Positions 37,501 through 46,348 of a stretch of DNA of 64,000 nucleotides are shown here, piece by piece. Made by a program: the position numbers and the translations under genes. Below the pieces are notes generated by a model. That model saw nothing but the letters and a program-made list of their open reading frames with translations, searched no databases and was not told the origin of the DNA. The stretch comes from Lindgomyces ingoldianus (taxonomy: Eukaryota; Ascomycota; Dothideomycetes; Pleosporales; Lindgomycetaceae). The stretch covers positions 909,321 to 973,320 of the forward strand of contig NW_022985180.1 in NCBI RefSeq assembly GCF_010093535.1. The letters run 5' to 3'. Numbering within the stretch: the stretch's first letter is position 1; every line of letters begins with the position of its first letter.

Positions 37501-40205
37501 AAAGGCTATAGAAAAAGCAGGTTTATAACTTAATATAGATAAATGTAAGTTCTACTAATTAAAGGTTATATATTTAAGATATGTAATCTTTATAAATAGC
37601 ATTTAAATAGACCTTATTAAGGTTTAGACTATACTAGATTAGTAATACTTAAAAAACATAAAGAATGTTTAAGCTTTTATTAGATTTACTAACTTTTACT
37701 AATAATTTATTAATAACTTTTTATAGCTAGTAAGCCTTATAATTACACTTACTAAGAAAGAGGTTTAATTTAACTTTAACTTAAATTACTAATAGTTTTT
37801 TAACTAGCTAAAGAAAGCCTTTACTAAAGCTTTAATACTCTGCTACTTTAACTTTAAACTACTAATACTTATAAAAGCTAATGCCTTAGACTATGTAGTA
37901 GTAGGAGTTCTTTTCTAGACTAAGCTAGATAGAACTATTAGGCCTATTACATACTTTTTAAAAAAAATAAGTCCTGCAGAAGGTAATTATAAGATTTATA
38001 ATAAAAAATTACTTACTATAGTATACTGCTTTAAATAATAGCAACCTAAACTAGAAGGTGTAGCGTATCTAATATAGGTTCTATCTAACTATAAGAACTT
38101 ACAGTACTTTATAACTATAAAATAACTTAGCTACTAATAAGCTTATTAGTTTAAATATTTATTTTATTTTAATTTTAAGATTACTTATTATTTTAGTTAA
38201 GATAGAAGGAAACTAGATGCTTTTATAAGGTAATTCTAAGACATCTTTACTTAGAAAGAAGTGTAAAAGGCTTAACACTAAACTTTACTTTAACTTAAGC
38301 TATTTTTAGACTTTAACTTAAATAAAATAAATTAAATAATTAATTAAATTATTACTAATAAGTATTTAAATAATAAATTTATCTAAGAAACTTTAGACTT
38401 ACTCTAAAACAGCGCTAGTTAGTTAAAGAAAGTAATACTAGCTAACTATAAAAACTAAAATAGTAAGCTGTATTACTATAACTAACTTATAATTTTTAAT
38501 TTTAATAAACTAAAAATTAAACTACTTTAAATTATACATAACTTGCCTATTAGAGAACACCTAGGCAGAGGAAAGACTTTTAACCTACTACAAAGAGAGT
38601 ACTACTAGCCCTGCATGTTCTATACTATACGCTAATATGTATTATGTTGCTATACTTACTATAAAGTAAAGGCTTTTTAAAAAAAGTATAATAGCCTACT
38701 TAAACTACTTCTAATCTCTAAATAAGCTTAAAAAGATATATTAATTAATTTTATTATAGACCTACTCTTATCTAAAAAGTATATAAATATTATAGTAGTT
38801 ATTAATTACTTAACTAAGTATTAACACTTAATACTATATTCCTCTATAACTGCCTTTAATATAGCCTAGTTATTTTACTAATACATATAGGTTTACTATA
38901 GCCTACTTAACATAATTATATTAGACAAAGGTACATAGTTTGTCTTAGCCTTCTAGAATAAACTCTATAAATAGCTCTAAATTATCTTTTATCTATCTAT
39001 AGCTTTTTACTTAGAGACTAATAGCTAGACTAAGAACATAAACACTATAATAAAATAAGTTCTATAAGTGTATATAAACTACTAGTAGGATAACTAGGTA
39101 AAATAGTTAGCTATAGCATAGTTTAAAGCTAATAACATAATATTTAAATTAACATAAGTATCTTTATTCTTAGCAAACTATAAATACTACTCTTAAATAA
39201 AATTTAAACTACTTATAAATACTCTCTAACTAACTTATTAATTAGTATAAGTAATAGATGTAAATAGACTTATTAATAAAATCTAAAATATATTTAAATA
39301 TGTTTATAAAAAGCTTACATAGGCTTAAGCTTTTTAATAAGAGTATATAAACTAATCTTAAACCTCTGCCCCTGCGTATGCAGCTGGCAAGAAGGTCTAG
39401 CTAGACGCTAGAAATATCTAAATAAACTAATAATTAAAGAAACTTAATTAGAAAAACCTTAGCTTTTTTATAGTAGCCTATATAGTCTTATTACACGCTT
39501 ACTAATTAATCCTACCTAACAGCATAAAGATACACCCTGTGTTCCACGTATTGTTGCTGCGCTAAGCAGCCTTTAAATCTAACTATCTACCTAGACAGCT
39601 AAACCTGCTACCTAAACCTATTATTATAAATAATAAACTAGAATATGTTATAGAAGATGTTAAATAGATCTAGTTTAATAAGAAAAAATGTATCTATAAA
39701 TACTTTATAAAATAGACTAGATACAACAAACTGTTGTAGGAACCTGTAGAAGCTTTGTAAGAGAACTCTGCAGTAACCTAATTCTACGCCTAATACCTAT
39801 CTAAACTAAACCTGTACCCTAATAAAGACAACCTAATGCTAGAACTACTAATGTAAAGGATTCCCTTCCTAATAAGAGGGGGGGTACTGTTACAGTATCC
39901 TCCCTAGATCCTAGACATAACTGTATTAGACGTGTACTAGAGTATTATTAGTGCACGTCTAACATAAACATAACATAATATAGACATAAACTTAAGTATA
40001 AACTGCCTTAACACTAACTAAACCTAGAATAGGCTTAATTTATACCTAAAGCGCTTAGACTTCTAAGCTAAGTATTTAATTGCTAATTTCCTCCTAAACT
40101 TTCCTGTTCCTCACACAATGTCTTGTACCTACCATGATACCTCACGTAGTAATTGAACTAGACCTCTGTGAAGCTCTATAACCTTACTCGTGCACAATCG
40201 TGACA
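34544..40205 (+). mobile_element. Gypsy-2 A: complete chromovirus-type Ty3/Gypsy element
   Basis: 318-bp LTRs (34544-34861 and 39888-40205) start TGTCACGGTATCC (TGTTACAG in the right LTR) and end GTGACA. Duplication ATAGG is at 34539-34543 and 40206-40210. The target is the LTR of LTR-X #1; LTR-X #2 reads CAAGACAATAGGTCTGAATG uninterrupted at 44578-44597. A polypurine tract AAGAGGGGGGG lies just before the right LTR. The outer edges of the element are less mutated than its core. Confidence 0.95.
35080..39870 (+). pseudogene. Gypsy-2 A gag-pol remnant with chromodomain-like tail
   Basis: RT remnant LDIITAFNKLKIVKGNKQ near 37244, LVMPFSLANTPSTFQYFV near 37340, and YINNILIYSNS near 37430, where the family has YIDD. 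An RNase H region follows at about 37850-38170. The integrase has NYLTKYQHL near 38800, ILDKGTQFV near 38928 and FYLETNSQT near 39005. The tail KIHPVFHVLLLR lies near 39533. A chromodomain-like segment EYVIEDVKQIQFNKKKCIYK sits near 39645, and the frame runs almost to the polypurine tract. Both RT Asp residues are Asn. Many TAG/TAA codons. Confidence 0.88.
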
Positions 40206-40407
40206 ATAGGTCTAAATGCAGTAGGAATCTACTTAGAGGCAGATAGAAGTGCGTAGGGACTTATAACCTAGGAACTCTATTAACACCTATAGGCCTTGTA
40301 CAAAGGATATTAGAAAACTACTAAGCTAGCTACAGAAGAGAGGTGTAACTAAATATATAGAGAAATAAAAGTAATAGCAGAGGGTAGAGCAGAGTTAGAG
40401 CTAGGTT

Positions 40408-40561
40408 AAGTTAGGGTTAGAGCTAATATAGAGACCCTTTAGAGAGGTTCTAGGCAATCTAAGATAGAACAATTTATAAGAATTAAGTTAGGGTTAGAGC
40501 TAATACAGGGACCCTTTGGATAGGTTCAAGGCGACCTGAGATGGAACGGTTTATAAGAATC
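40408..40561. repeat. 77-bp tandem duplication with TTAGGG-like motifs in the LTR of LTR-X #1
   Basis: Two head-to-tail copies start AAGTTAGGGTTAGAGC at 40408 and 40485. The first is RIP-mutated and the second, nearer the element edge, largely intact (GGCGACCTGAGATGGAACGG). The TTAGGG motifs match TCGGGG in the unmutated LTR at 57749-58027. Confidence 0.8.
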
Positions 40562-40701
40562 GTTACAACAGTGCTCTCACAATAAGCTATTCTGAAGGCG
40601 CTGCAGATAGTGCAATTAGACTAGGCATAACACACAAATGTGTAAGCAAGAAGCAGAAGTAGTATCTAAATAATATTCTAGGCTGTACTGTACTATATAG
40701 T

Positions 40702-41113
40702 TGTCAGATTTGCGCACCTACTGTCAAGACAGGAGGAACGCTTGACGAAAGCTGCTACATAGTACGAGCAATAAGCTCGAACAGTATGTTGCTGCAAATT
40801 GCAGCATTTTGCAGCATTTTGCAGCATGTTGCAGCAGTTTGCAGCAAATTGCAGCAAATTGCAGCATGTTGCAGCAAATTGCAGCAAATTGCAGCAAATT
40901 GCAGCATGTTGCAGCAGTTTGCAGCAAATTGCAGAAAATTGCAGCATTTTGCAAGCTGGTCGCGCATAGGGCTAGTGCGCGAGCAACACGAGTAGAGCAG
41001 AAAAAAGGATCGATAAATCAACACAATGAAGACAATCAATAAATCATCCCATACATCATATCTAAACCCATCATTCATCTCAGGAAGCCCAGAAACAGTG
41101 CTTCAATCTGACA
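40702..41113. repeat. 412-bp solo LTR carrying a 10-bp minisatellite
   Basis: Ends TGTCAGATTTGC and CAATCTGACA, flanked by the 5-bp duplication ATAGT (40697-40701 and 41114-41118). Other pogo copies read CTATATAGTGCTAGAGC uninterrupted. TG..CA ends and a 5-bp duplication fit a solo LTR better than a MITE, although the inverted terminal identity extends to 9 bases. No sign of RIP inside it. No internal domain or second copy seen. Confidence 0.8.
40793..40952. repeat. 10-bp minisatellite, about 16 copies
   Basis: Units of the type TTGCAGCAAA, TTGCAGCATT and TTGCAGCATG repeat every 10 bases. Three units make 30 bases, so all three frames on both strands stay open. The resulting Cys/Leu/Gln/Ala-rich predicted peptides are artefacts of the repeat. 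Every CpA here follows G, a context the RIP-like process spares throughout this window. Confidence 0.93.
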
Positions 41114-41221
41114 ATAGTGCTAGAGCAGGTTGTTATAGGCTATAATAGAGTTTGTTAGGGTGTAGTCTTGGCAAAAGTAGGCGACTTAGGTGTGTGAGCA
41201 ACTCGCCTGTAAAGTACGTTA

Positions 41222-41753
41222 TATAGCTTTAAATTTAGAACTAGTAAAAAGTAACATTAAGGCGAGGATTTATTTAAGCAGCGTAGGGCTAAGCCTTGCT
41301 TAGTGTGTTAGGTCTAGATATTGATCTTTAGAAGCTTATTAATTCTATCAGCGTACGTCAAGATATTCTGCATGTGGCGTTGTGACGAGCATGAACATGC
41401 AAGTGTATAATGCTGATGTTCATATAATTATGACCGGATGGATATTCTGGTTCTGAAGTGACGGTGCAATATCCACGGGGAACGAATTTCGGATGATCCG
41501 CACGTGGGGTTGCCGATTTTCAAACGCCAAGGGGGAGGGGTTCCTGTTTGGCGTAATTTGATCAGGCGCAGGCTACTCGATTGCACCACCACCGCACTCT
41601 TCCCCTCTTCACATTTTCACATGGATATCTGCCTATCGCACTCATTAGACCACGCATTCACTAAGCGCCTGAACTACGCCGCATACATAAATCGCTTGGC
41701 TGTCGCCGCTCACCGAAGAAGTAAACATTACATCCCGGATGTGCCTTCGGGAA
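41222..41753 (+). promoter_or_regulatory. Upstream region of the island gene
   Basis: The first 100 bases are AT-rich transition sequence, and from about 41330 the composition is normal and free of repeats. A C/T-rich stretch (CTCTTCCCCTCTTCAC) at about 41599-41614 resembles the pyrimidine tracts common near fungal transcription starts. No clear TATA box is placed with confidence. An overlapping open frame from 41504 shows no domain and is treated as 5' leader. Confidence 0.45.
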
Positions 41754-43118
41754 ATGGCCTCTCGCATATCCACACCGCGCTCACGCTCACGCTCTCGTTC
41801 TTCGACGGCCAGCAGCGGCTGCTCTGATACAACAATGCTCGACGCCCCGCCTCTAGCCCCTGCTCAACCCCGTCCAGCATCTCACAACAACCCCTCGGCC
41901 TCCTCCCAAATGTCCCCAAAAGACCCTGCATTTTCGTTGCTACTCTCCCTTCCACGGGAATTGCGCGACCGCATCTACACCTCCGCTCTCGTCTCCTCGG
42001 TCCCTTTCTGGTGGCCGACGCCTTCGTCCCCCAAACACGACGTCGCTCTCGGCCTCTTGACCGTCTCCCGTCAGGTCCACCATGAAGCAACACCGGTCCT
42101 ATACGCCGCCAACAAATTCCTCTTCACACACCCCTCAGACTGCAACATATTTCGCATCATCTCATCACCCTATTCCAGCCTCATAACCTCAGCTTGCTTC
42201 CGTATCCGCGAGAAGGATCTCCGACTGTGGACCTCATATCTAGGATCGAAGACGCAGGACCGTTCCCTCAAGGCCGACTTGCCCAAACTCAAGAGCCTGT
42301 GGATCTTCCTGCGATGTGGGAATATTGGCCCGCCGGGCTTGATTACACAGTTGGGAGCGGGACAGCCAGGTCTCGCAAATTTCCCGCCTGCGGTCCAGGC
42401 ACAGGTCCAGGCGGTACAGAATGCATTGCAGCAACAACTTAACTTGTTGCAGCAACAGCAAGGCAATTTAATCCCACAACAGCAGTGGCCTGTTCAGCAG
42501 CTCGGAGTGGGTGTCGTGCAGGCTCCTGTGCAGGTTCACTTGCCCTCTGGTGTGAATGTCAATGGAATTGGAAATGGAAATAACAATATCCCACCCCCTC
42601 CTCCCCCACCGCCAGCAATCCCCTTCCAAGCCTTCGCAGCGAACCTCCAGCAACAACATGCTGCCCAACAAGGACTACAGGCACTCCACAACGTCGCACA
42701 CCACCACCCTCATCCACCTCCGCCTATGGGTCACATCCATGTCAACCCCCAAATCCCGCAACCTCAACCCCACCTCGCAAACCAAGCTCAAACCCAAACC
42801 CAAAACAACCCACTTCAACACTCTCCCGCCCTGCCGCAAATCCCCCAGCATCCGACAGCCTTCTACGCGCACTTTCTACGCTGGGAGCGTGAACTCGGCC
42901 TCGAATCCCTGTGTCTGTCTCTCCAAGAAACGCGGCCTGCCGATGCGGATGTCAAGATTGTGTGTATTATGCGATGTCCTAGACCAGAGGTTGGGCGCAT
43001 GGTGGCAAGATATCCACAGGAGTTGAGTGTGGATCGGAATGGGGATGCCAGGACTAGGTTTCGGAGGCTTTGGGGGACTGAGGTTAGTTTAGAGATTGCC
43101 GGGTATGATGTTGCGTAG
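41754..43118 (+). CDS. 2EXR-domain-like hypothetical protein with Q/P/H-rich insert
   Basis: This is the only intact gene in the window: one exon of 454 residues with no internal stop. The start at 41754 has a better context (GGGAAATGGC) than an in-frame ATG 15 bases upstream (CCCGGATGTG), which would add MCLRE. The N-terminus is Ser/Arg-rich and disordered (about 1-55). Residues about 60-135 carry the fungal 2EXR-type pattern: LLSLPRELRDRIYTSAL, then LGLLTVSRQVHHEATPVLY, then NKFLFTH. A conserved-looking stretch (RIREKDLRLWTSYLG, LPKLKSLWIFLRCGN) follows at about 150-198. A long low-complexity insert rich in Gln, Pro, His and Asn, including an eight-proline run, spans about 200-370. The C-terminal block (FLRWERELGLESLCLSL, then RCPRPEVGRMV and LSVDRNGDARTRFRRLWG) looks globular again. 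No signal peptide or membrane segment. 2EXR proteins are a large ascomycete family without a defined biochemical role, so no function is assigned. Confidence 0.85.
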   Translation: MASRISTPRSRSRSRSSTASSGCSDTTMLDAPPLAPAQPRPASHNNPSASSQMSPKDPAFSLLLSLPRELRDRIYTSALVSSVPFWWPTPSSPKHDVALGLLTVSRQVHHEATPVLYAANKFLFTHPSDCNIFRIISSPYSSLITSACFRIREKDLRLWTSYLGSKTQDRSLKADLPKLKSLWIFLRCGNIGPPGLITQLGAGQPGLANFPPAVQAQVQAVQNALQQQLNLLQQQQGNLIPQQQWPVQQLGVGVVQAPVQVHLPSGVNVNGIGNGNNNIPPPPPPPPAIPFQAFAANLQQQHAAQQGLQALHNVAHHHPHPPPPMGHIHVNPQIPQPQPHLANQAQTQTQNNPLQHSPALPQIPQHPTAFYAHFLRWERELGLESLCLSLQETRPADADVKIVCIMRCPRPEVGRMVARYPQELSVDRNGDARTRFRRLWGTEVSLEIAGYDVA

Positions 43119-43709
43119 GTGGGAGGATGGAGGAGGGTAGTAGAAATGGAGAAGAAATCGACTTGCTTGATACCAGATACTCATACCCTCGTTTTTGTGC
43201 TGGGATTGCATCGGAGCGTGGATGGGGTGGGGTGGAATGAACAGTTTGACTGGGTTAGATTCGCCTGTGAATGGTGATTTCGAGGCTAACTTAAGCTTGG
43301 ATCAAGGAACCTTGGATCAAGATAGGTCTCGCTATTTACCCCTTTACTCTATTTGTTTTCTATCCACTACCCTTAGATGAAAGGTACCATAGCGATTCCC
43401 AATGACCTTCCATGGGGTTTATTCTGTAAGTCTCTATCTAGTCTCCAAACTCATTGCAATTTCAATGTTGAAGATCGATACTTGAGCTGGTGCAGCTATT
43501 TGAGAGCCTAGAAATATGTTTCACAAACATTCTAAACATGTTCTGCGTTATCTTCCGGCGTCTTTCATTCTGTCGAGAGCTATATACGCCAGTCTCTTTT
43601 AGCCTTAGAGCTTCTGCATTCAATCGCAAGACCTTATATGTGGAAAGTCCTCAGTCCTTAAATCTCCCAACATAGACCCTCTTTAATGTCGGTCCTCCCA
43701 CGTCCGCTA
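43119..43709 (+). other. Downstream region of the island gene, no further gene seen
   Basis: GC-normal sequence, presumably 3' UTR plus intergenic DNA. It contains a short direct repeat CTTGGATCAAG (about 43297 and 43310). Two 61-codon open frames here show no domain features. No tRNA or repeat is recognised. Confidence 0.5.
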
Positions 43710-44233
43710 TGTAAAGATGGGATGGTAGGTAGCACGGATAGCACTGAGAGCAAGCTTTTGGAGAAAGATAGGAGTGTACGAGCAGATTATCCTTCCTTTC
43801 CAGGAAGAAAGTGGCTAGTCCCGATTAGGAAGGATAACGGGCTTTGCTTAGAAGGTCTTGGCAGTGCCAATTATATTTAGAGGGAAAAACCACGCAGCAG
43901 AAGTGATTTTAACACCCCTAACCACATTATCTTTAATTATAATAAGGAAAAAAGAAGGCTAGATTAAGCATGTAGCAGAGCAGAATAATTACTTAAAGCT
44001 TAAAAACGTAGAACAACAAAGCTTTTTAGTTATTTGATTTTCTACCAATCAGATTAATAACCGGCTTATATCCAGACCAATAGGAGAGAGGGCTTGGCGG
44101 TAGAGATAGTGTATTATTTGATTGTAAGAGAGACGAATCGCTGCCAAGCCTCGCTTGTCAGCATTCATGCTTATATACGAAGCACAGGTCAGGTGAGGCC
44201 ATACTGGCCCGTTCTGGGACATCCGGCCTTACA
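43710..44233 (-). repeat. Solo LTR, long form (524 bp)
   Basis: Begins TGTAAAGATGGG and ends GGCCTTACA like the 201-bp form at 27490-27690. Flanks are CGCTA (43705-43709) and CACTA (44234-44238), a target duplication differing by one G-to-A change. The central 320 or so bases (43781-44120), absent from the short form, hold AT-rich sequence without domains. On the minus strand a TATATAAGC motif lies near 44165. Open frames crossing this region are not genes. Confidence 0.8.
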
Positions 44234-44565
44234 CACTAGCAGTAAGTCCCACTCCTCTATGTGTCTTGTGTTACGAATCAATAGCAATAGCTGCGGCAAA
44301 CCAAGAAGATGTCGCTGGAAGGATGCAAAGGCTTGAAGGGCTGGCATGATGGGAACAGGACGATGCGCGGGGCAGCTTATGTCACAGTCACGTGACGGGA
44401 AAACGGATGCAGCTGAAAGAGTAGATGCAAGCTTAGCGTTGCGGCCGCACAGCTTAGCAGCAGCCAGACTAAGACACAGAGGGATATCTAAGGACTATAG
44501 ATCTTCTACCTAGATTATCTCTTTATAGTTATTGCACTTAAATGCACTAGATACTCTATCACTAT
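44234..44565. other. Right edge of the GC-normal island, no gene seen
   Basis: Mostly normal composition up to about 44470, including a GTCACGTGAC palindrome at about 44387 and GCGGCCGC near 44440, then AT-rich transition sequence. No protein, RNA or repeat copy recognised. Confidence 0.5.
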
Positions 44566-46348
44566 TGTAACGGCACAGGCAAGACAATAGGTCTGAATGC
44601 GGTGGAAATCCACTCAGAGGCATATGGGAGTGCGTGGGGACTCAGAACCTAGGAATTTCCATTAACACCTATAGGCCTTGTACAAAGGATATTAGAAAAC
44701 TACTAAGCTAGCTAAGAGGAAAGGTGTGTCACGGTATCCTCCCTAGATCCCAGACATAACTGTATTAGACGCGTACTAGAGTATTATTAGTGCACGTCTA
44801 ACATAAACACAACACAACACAGACATAAACTTAAGCATAAACTGCCTTAACACTAACTAAACCTAAAACAGGCTTAATTTATACCTAAAGCGCTTAGACT
44901 TTTAAGCTAAGTATTTAATTACTAATTTTTTTTAAACTTTCTTATTTCTTACATAATGTCTTATACTTACTATAATACCTTATATAGTAATTAAACTAGA
45001 CCTCTGTAAAGCTCTATAACCTTACTTATGCATAATTATAACATTATATTATGTTAAAACTTTAGCTAAGAATAGCCTTTAAATTTAATCTAATAAGCTT
45101 AGTACTTATATAACTTTAAGCTATTAAAGTAAGCTAAAAAGCTTTTTAAAAAGCACTTACTTTATAAAAAAGCTACTATGTTATAAGCTTTAAAGCTTTT
45201 TAAAAGAACTTTAAAAAATAGCTTTATATTATTAAGTAGTTTATTTTTACCTTAACTTTTGTTATAGTAGTAGGAACTAAGAACTTACTAGCTTTAAAGC
45301 TTACTTAAAAGTCTAAAGATAGCTTAACTTTTTTCTGCTTAACACTGCCTATAACTTATAACTTTTTTAACTTAGTAATAAAATCTAACTAACTCTCTAA
45401 TCCCCTACTATTTAATAGAAAATAAAAAGACTTACCTTTTTTTTTATATAAGCTTTAATATAAACTTAAAGGAAATATAGACTAATTTCTCTTTAAACAC
45501 TTCTAGTTACTATACACTTACTTTTAACTTAACTATAATATAATAGCCTTAATTAACTTACTAATAGATAAGAATATTATTAACTTAAATTAATTTATAG
45601 CATTTTTATAAGTAACTTATAAAAACTTAAATAAAAAGTTAATAGCCTTAAGTTACTTAAATACTTTATAATAAAAAAAAAAGCTTTACTTTACACTTTA
45701 CTAAGTTCTACTAACTTACATTTAATATAGGCCTAAATAAGATAAGTCTAATTATAGCCCTATATAACTTCCTCTTAACTAAACTGTAACGCGCTATAGT
45801 AGAAAAACCCCTTCTAAACAACCTTAATATGTATGTAAACTTAATTACTACTTATAATAATAATATAAGGTTCCTTTTTATATAAGCTCTAATACACCTC
45901 TAAACTAGCGCAGTTATAAATAAAAACTTTAATGTAATAAAAATTAATTTAAATTATGCTTTAGTTAGTTTTAAAAAGTGTAAAAATTATAAAAAAAAAA
46001 GTTAATGCTTTAAGTGTAGTAAGCATAGTTATATTTTTTAAAACTACTTTATTTCTTTTTTTTAAGTCTATATAAGTAGTGCTGCTAGCACTTATTAAAG
46101 ATTTTTACTATTTTATTTTTATTTTTATAAGGGCTTTAACTTATATTTAAGCTTTAATTCTTTTTGCTACTTTTAACATAGCTGCAGCTATAGTAGTAGA
46201 AGCTTATAAAAAGGCTTGTTTTAGAGCTAAGTTACTCTCTAGGACTAATTTAACACTAAATTTTTACTAACTTATAGGCTAAGTCTTCTACTAATAACTA
46301 AAAGTACTAAGTTAATATTTTTATATATTTATAATAAAAAACTATATT

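Larger units (their letters stand above)
12516..40567 (-). mobile_element. LTR-X #1: host of a five-level nest
   Basis: Two pieces match the complete LTR-X #2. The first is an internal segment from about 12516 to 12576 (ending AAATAGTTTAATATAA), which continues at 34395-34517 as GTGTATAAGTATTATAACC. The second is an LTR from 34518 (TATAACAGCACAGG, mutated from TGTAACGGCACAGG) to 40567 (GAATCGTTACA). Everything between is nested elements: pogo b in the internal part and Gypsy-2 A in the LTR. The other LTR is missing on the left, so no target duplication can be shown. Orientation follows LTR-X #2. Confidence 0.75.
40584..41219 (+). mobile_element. Pogo 3' end fragment, split by a solo LTR
   Basis: Matches the terminal part of pogo-1 (AAGCTATTCTGAAGGCGCTG ... 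ACTCGCCTGTAAAGTACGT), followed by TA. The left part is missing at the LTR-X #1 boundary. The solo LTR 40702-41113 lies inside it. It forms the left border of the GC-normal island. Confidence 0.85.

Noticed and set aside
40376..40567. Subtelomeric or interstitial telomere repeat
   Set aside because: TTAGGG-like motifs are irregular and derive from TCGGGG in the unmutated LTR-X LTR.
40793..40952. Possible CRISPR-like array
   Set aside because: Units are contiguous 10-bp repeats with no spacers, and the context is a fungal nuclear genome.
40693..41078. Five Cys/Gln/Leu/Ala-rich open frames that resemble small cysteine-rich proteins
   Set aside because: All are six-frame readings of the 10-bp TTGCAGCA minisatellite in a solo LTR. 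There is no signal peptide.
40702..41113. MITE with 3-bp TAG duplication (PIF/Harbinger-like)
   Set aside because: The ends also fit TG..CA with a perfect 5-bp duplication ATAGT, which is the LTR signature and needs no extra assumption; a MITE is not fully excluded.
41504..41827. 107-codon frame upstream of and overlapping the island gene
   Set aside because: It is in a different frame from the conserved 2EXR region, shows no domain, and spans the likely 5' leader.
41728..43026. Several opposite- and shifted-frame open frames over the island gene
   Set aside because: They are shadows of the 454-residue coding frame in GC-richer DNA; only that frame shows family-like motifs.
43195..44336. 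Open frames of 61-80 codons downstream of the island gene
   Set aside because: No domain or composition signal. The last two lie in or across the 524-bp solo LTR.
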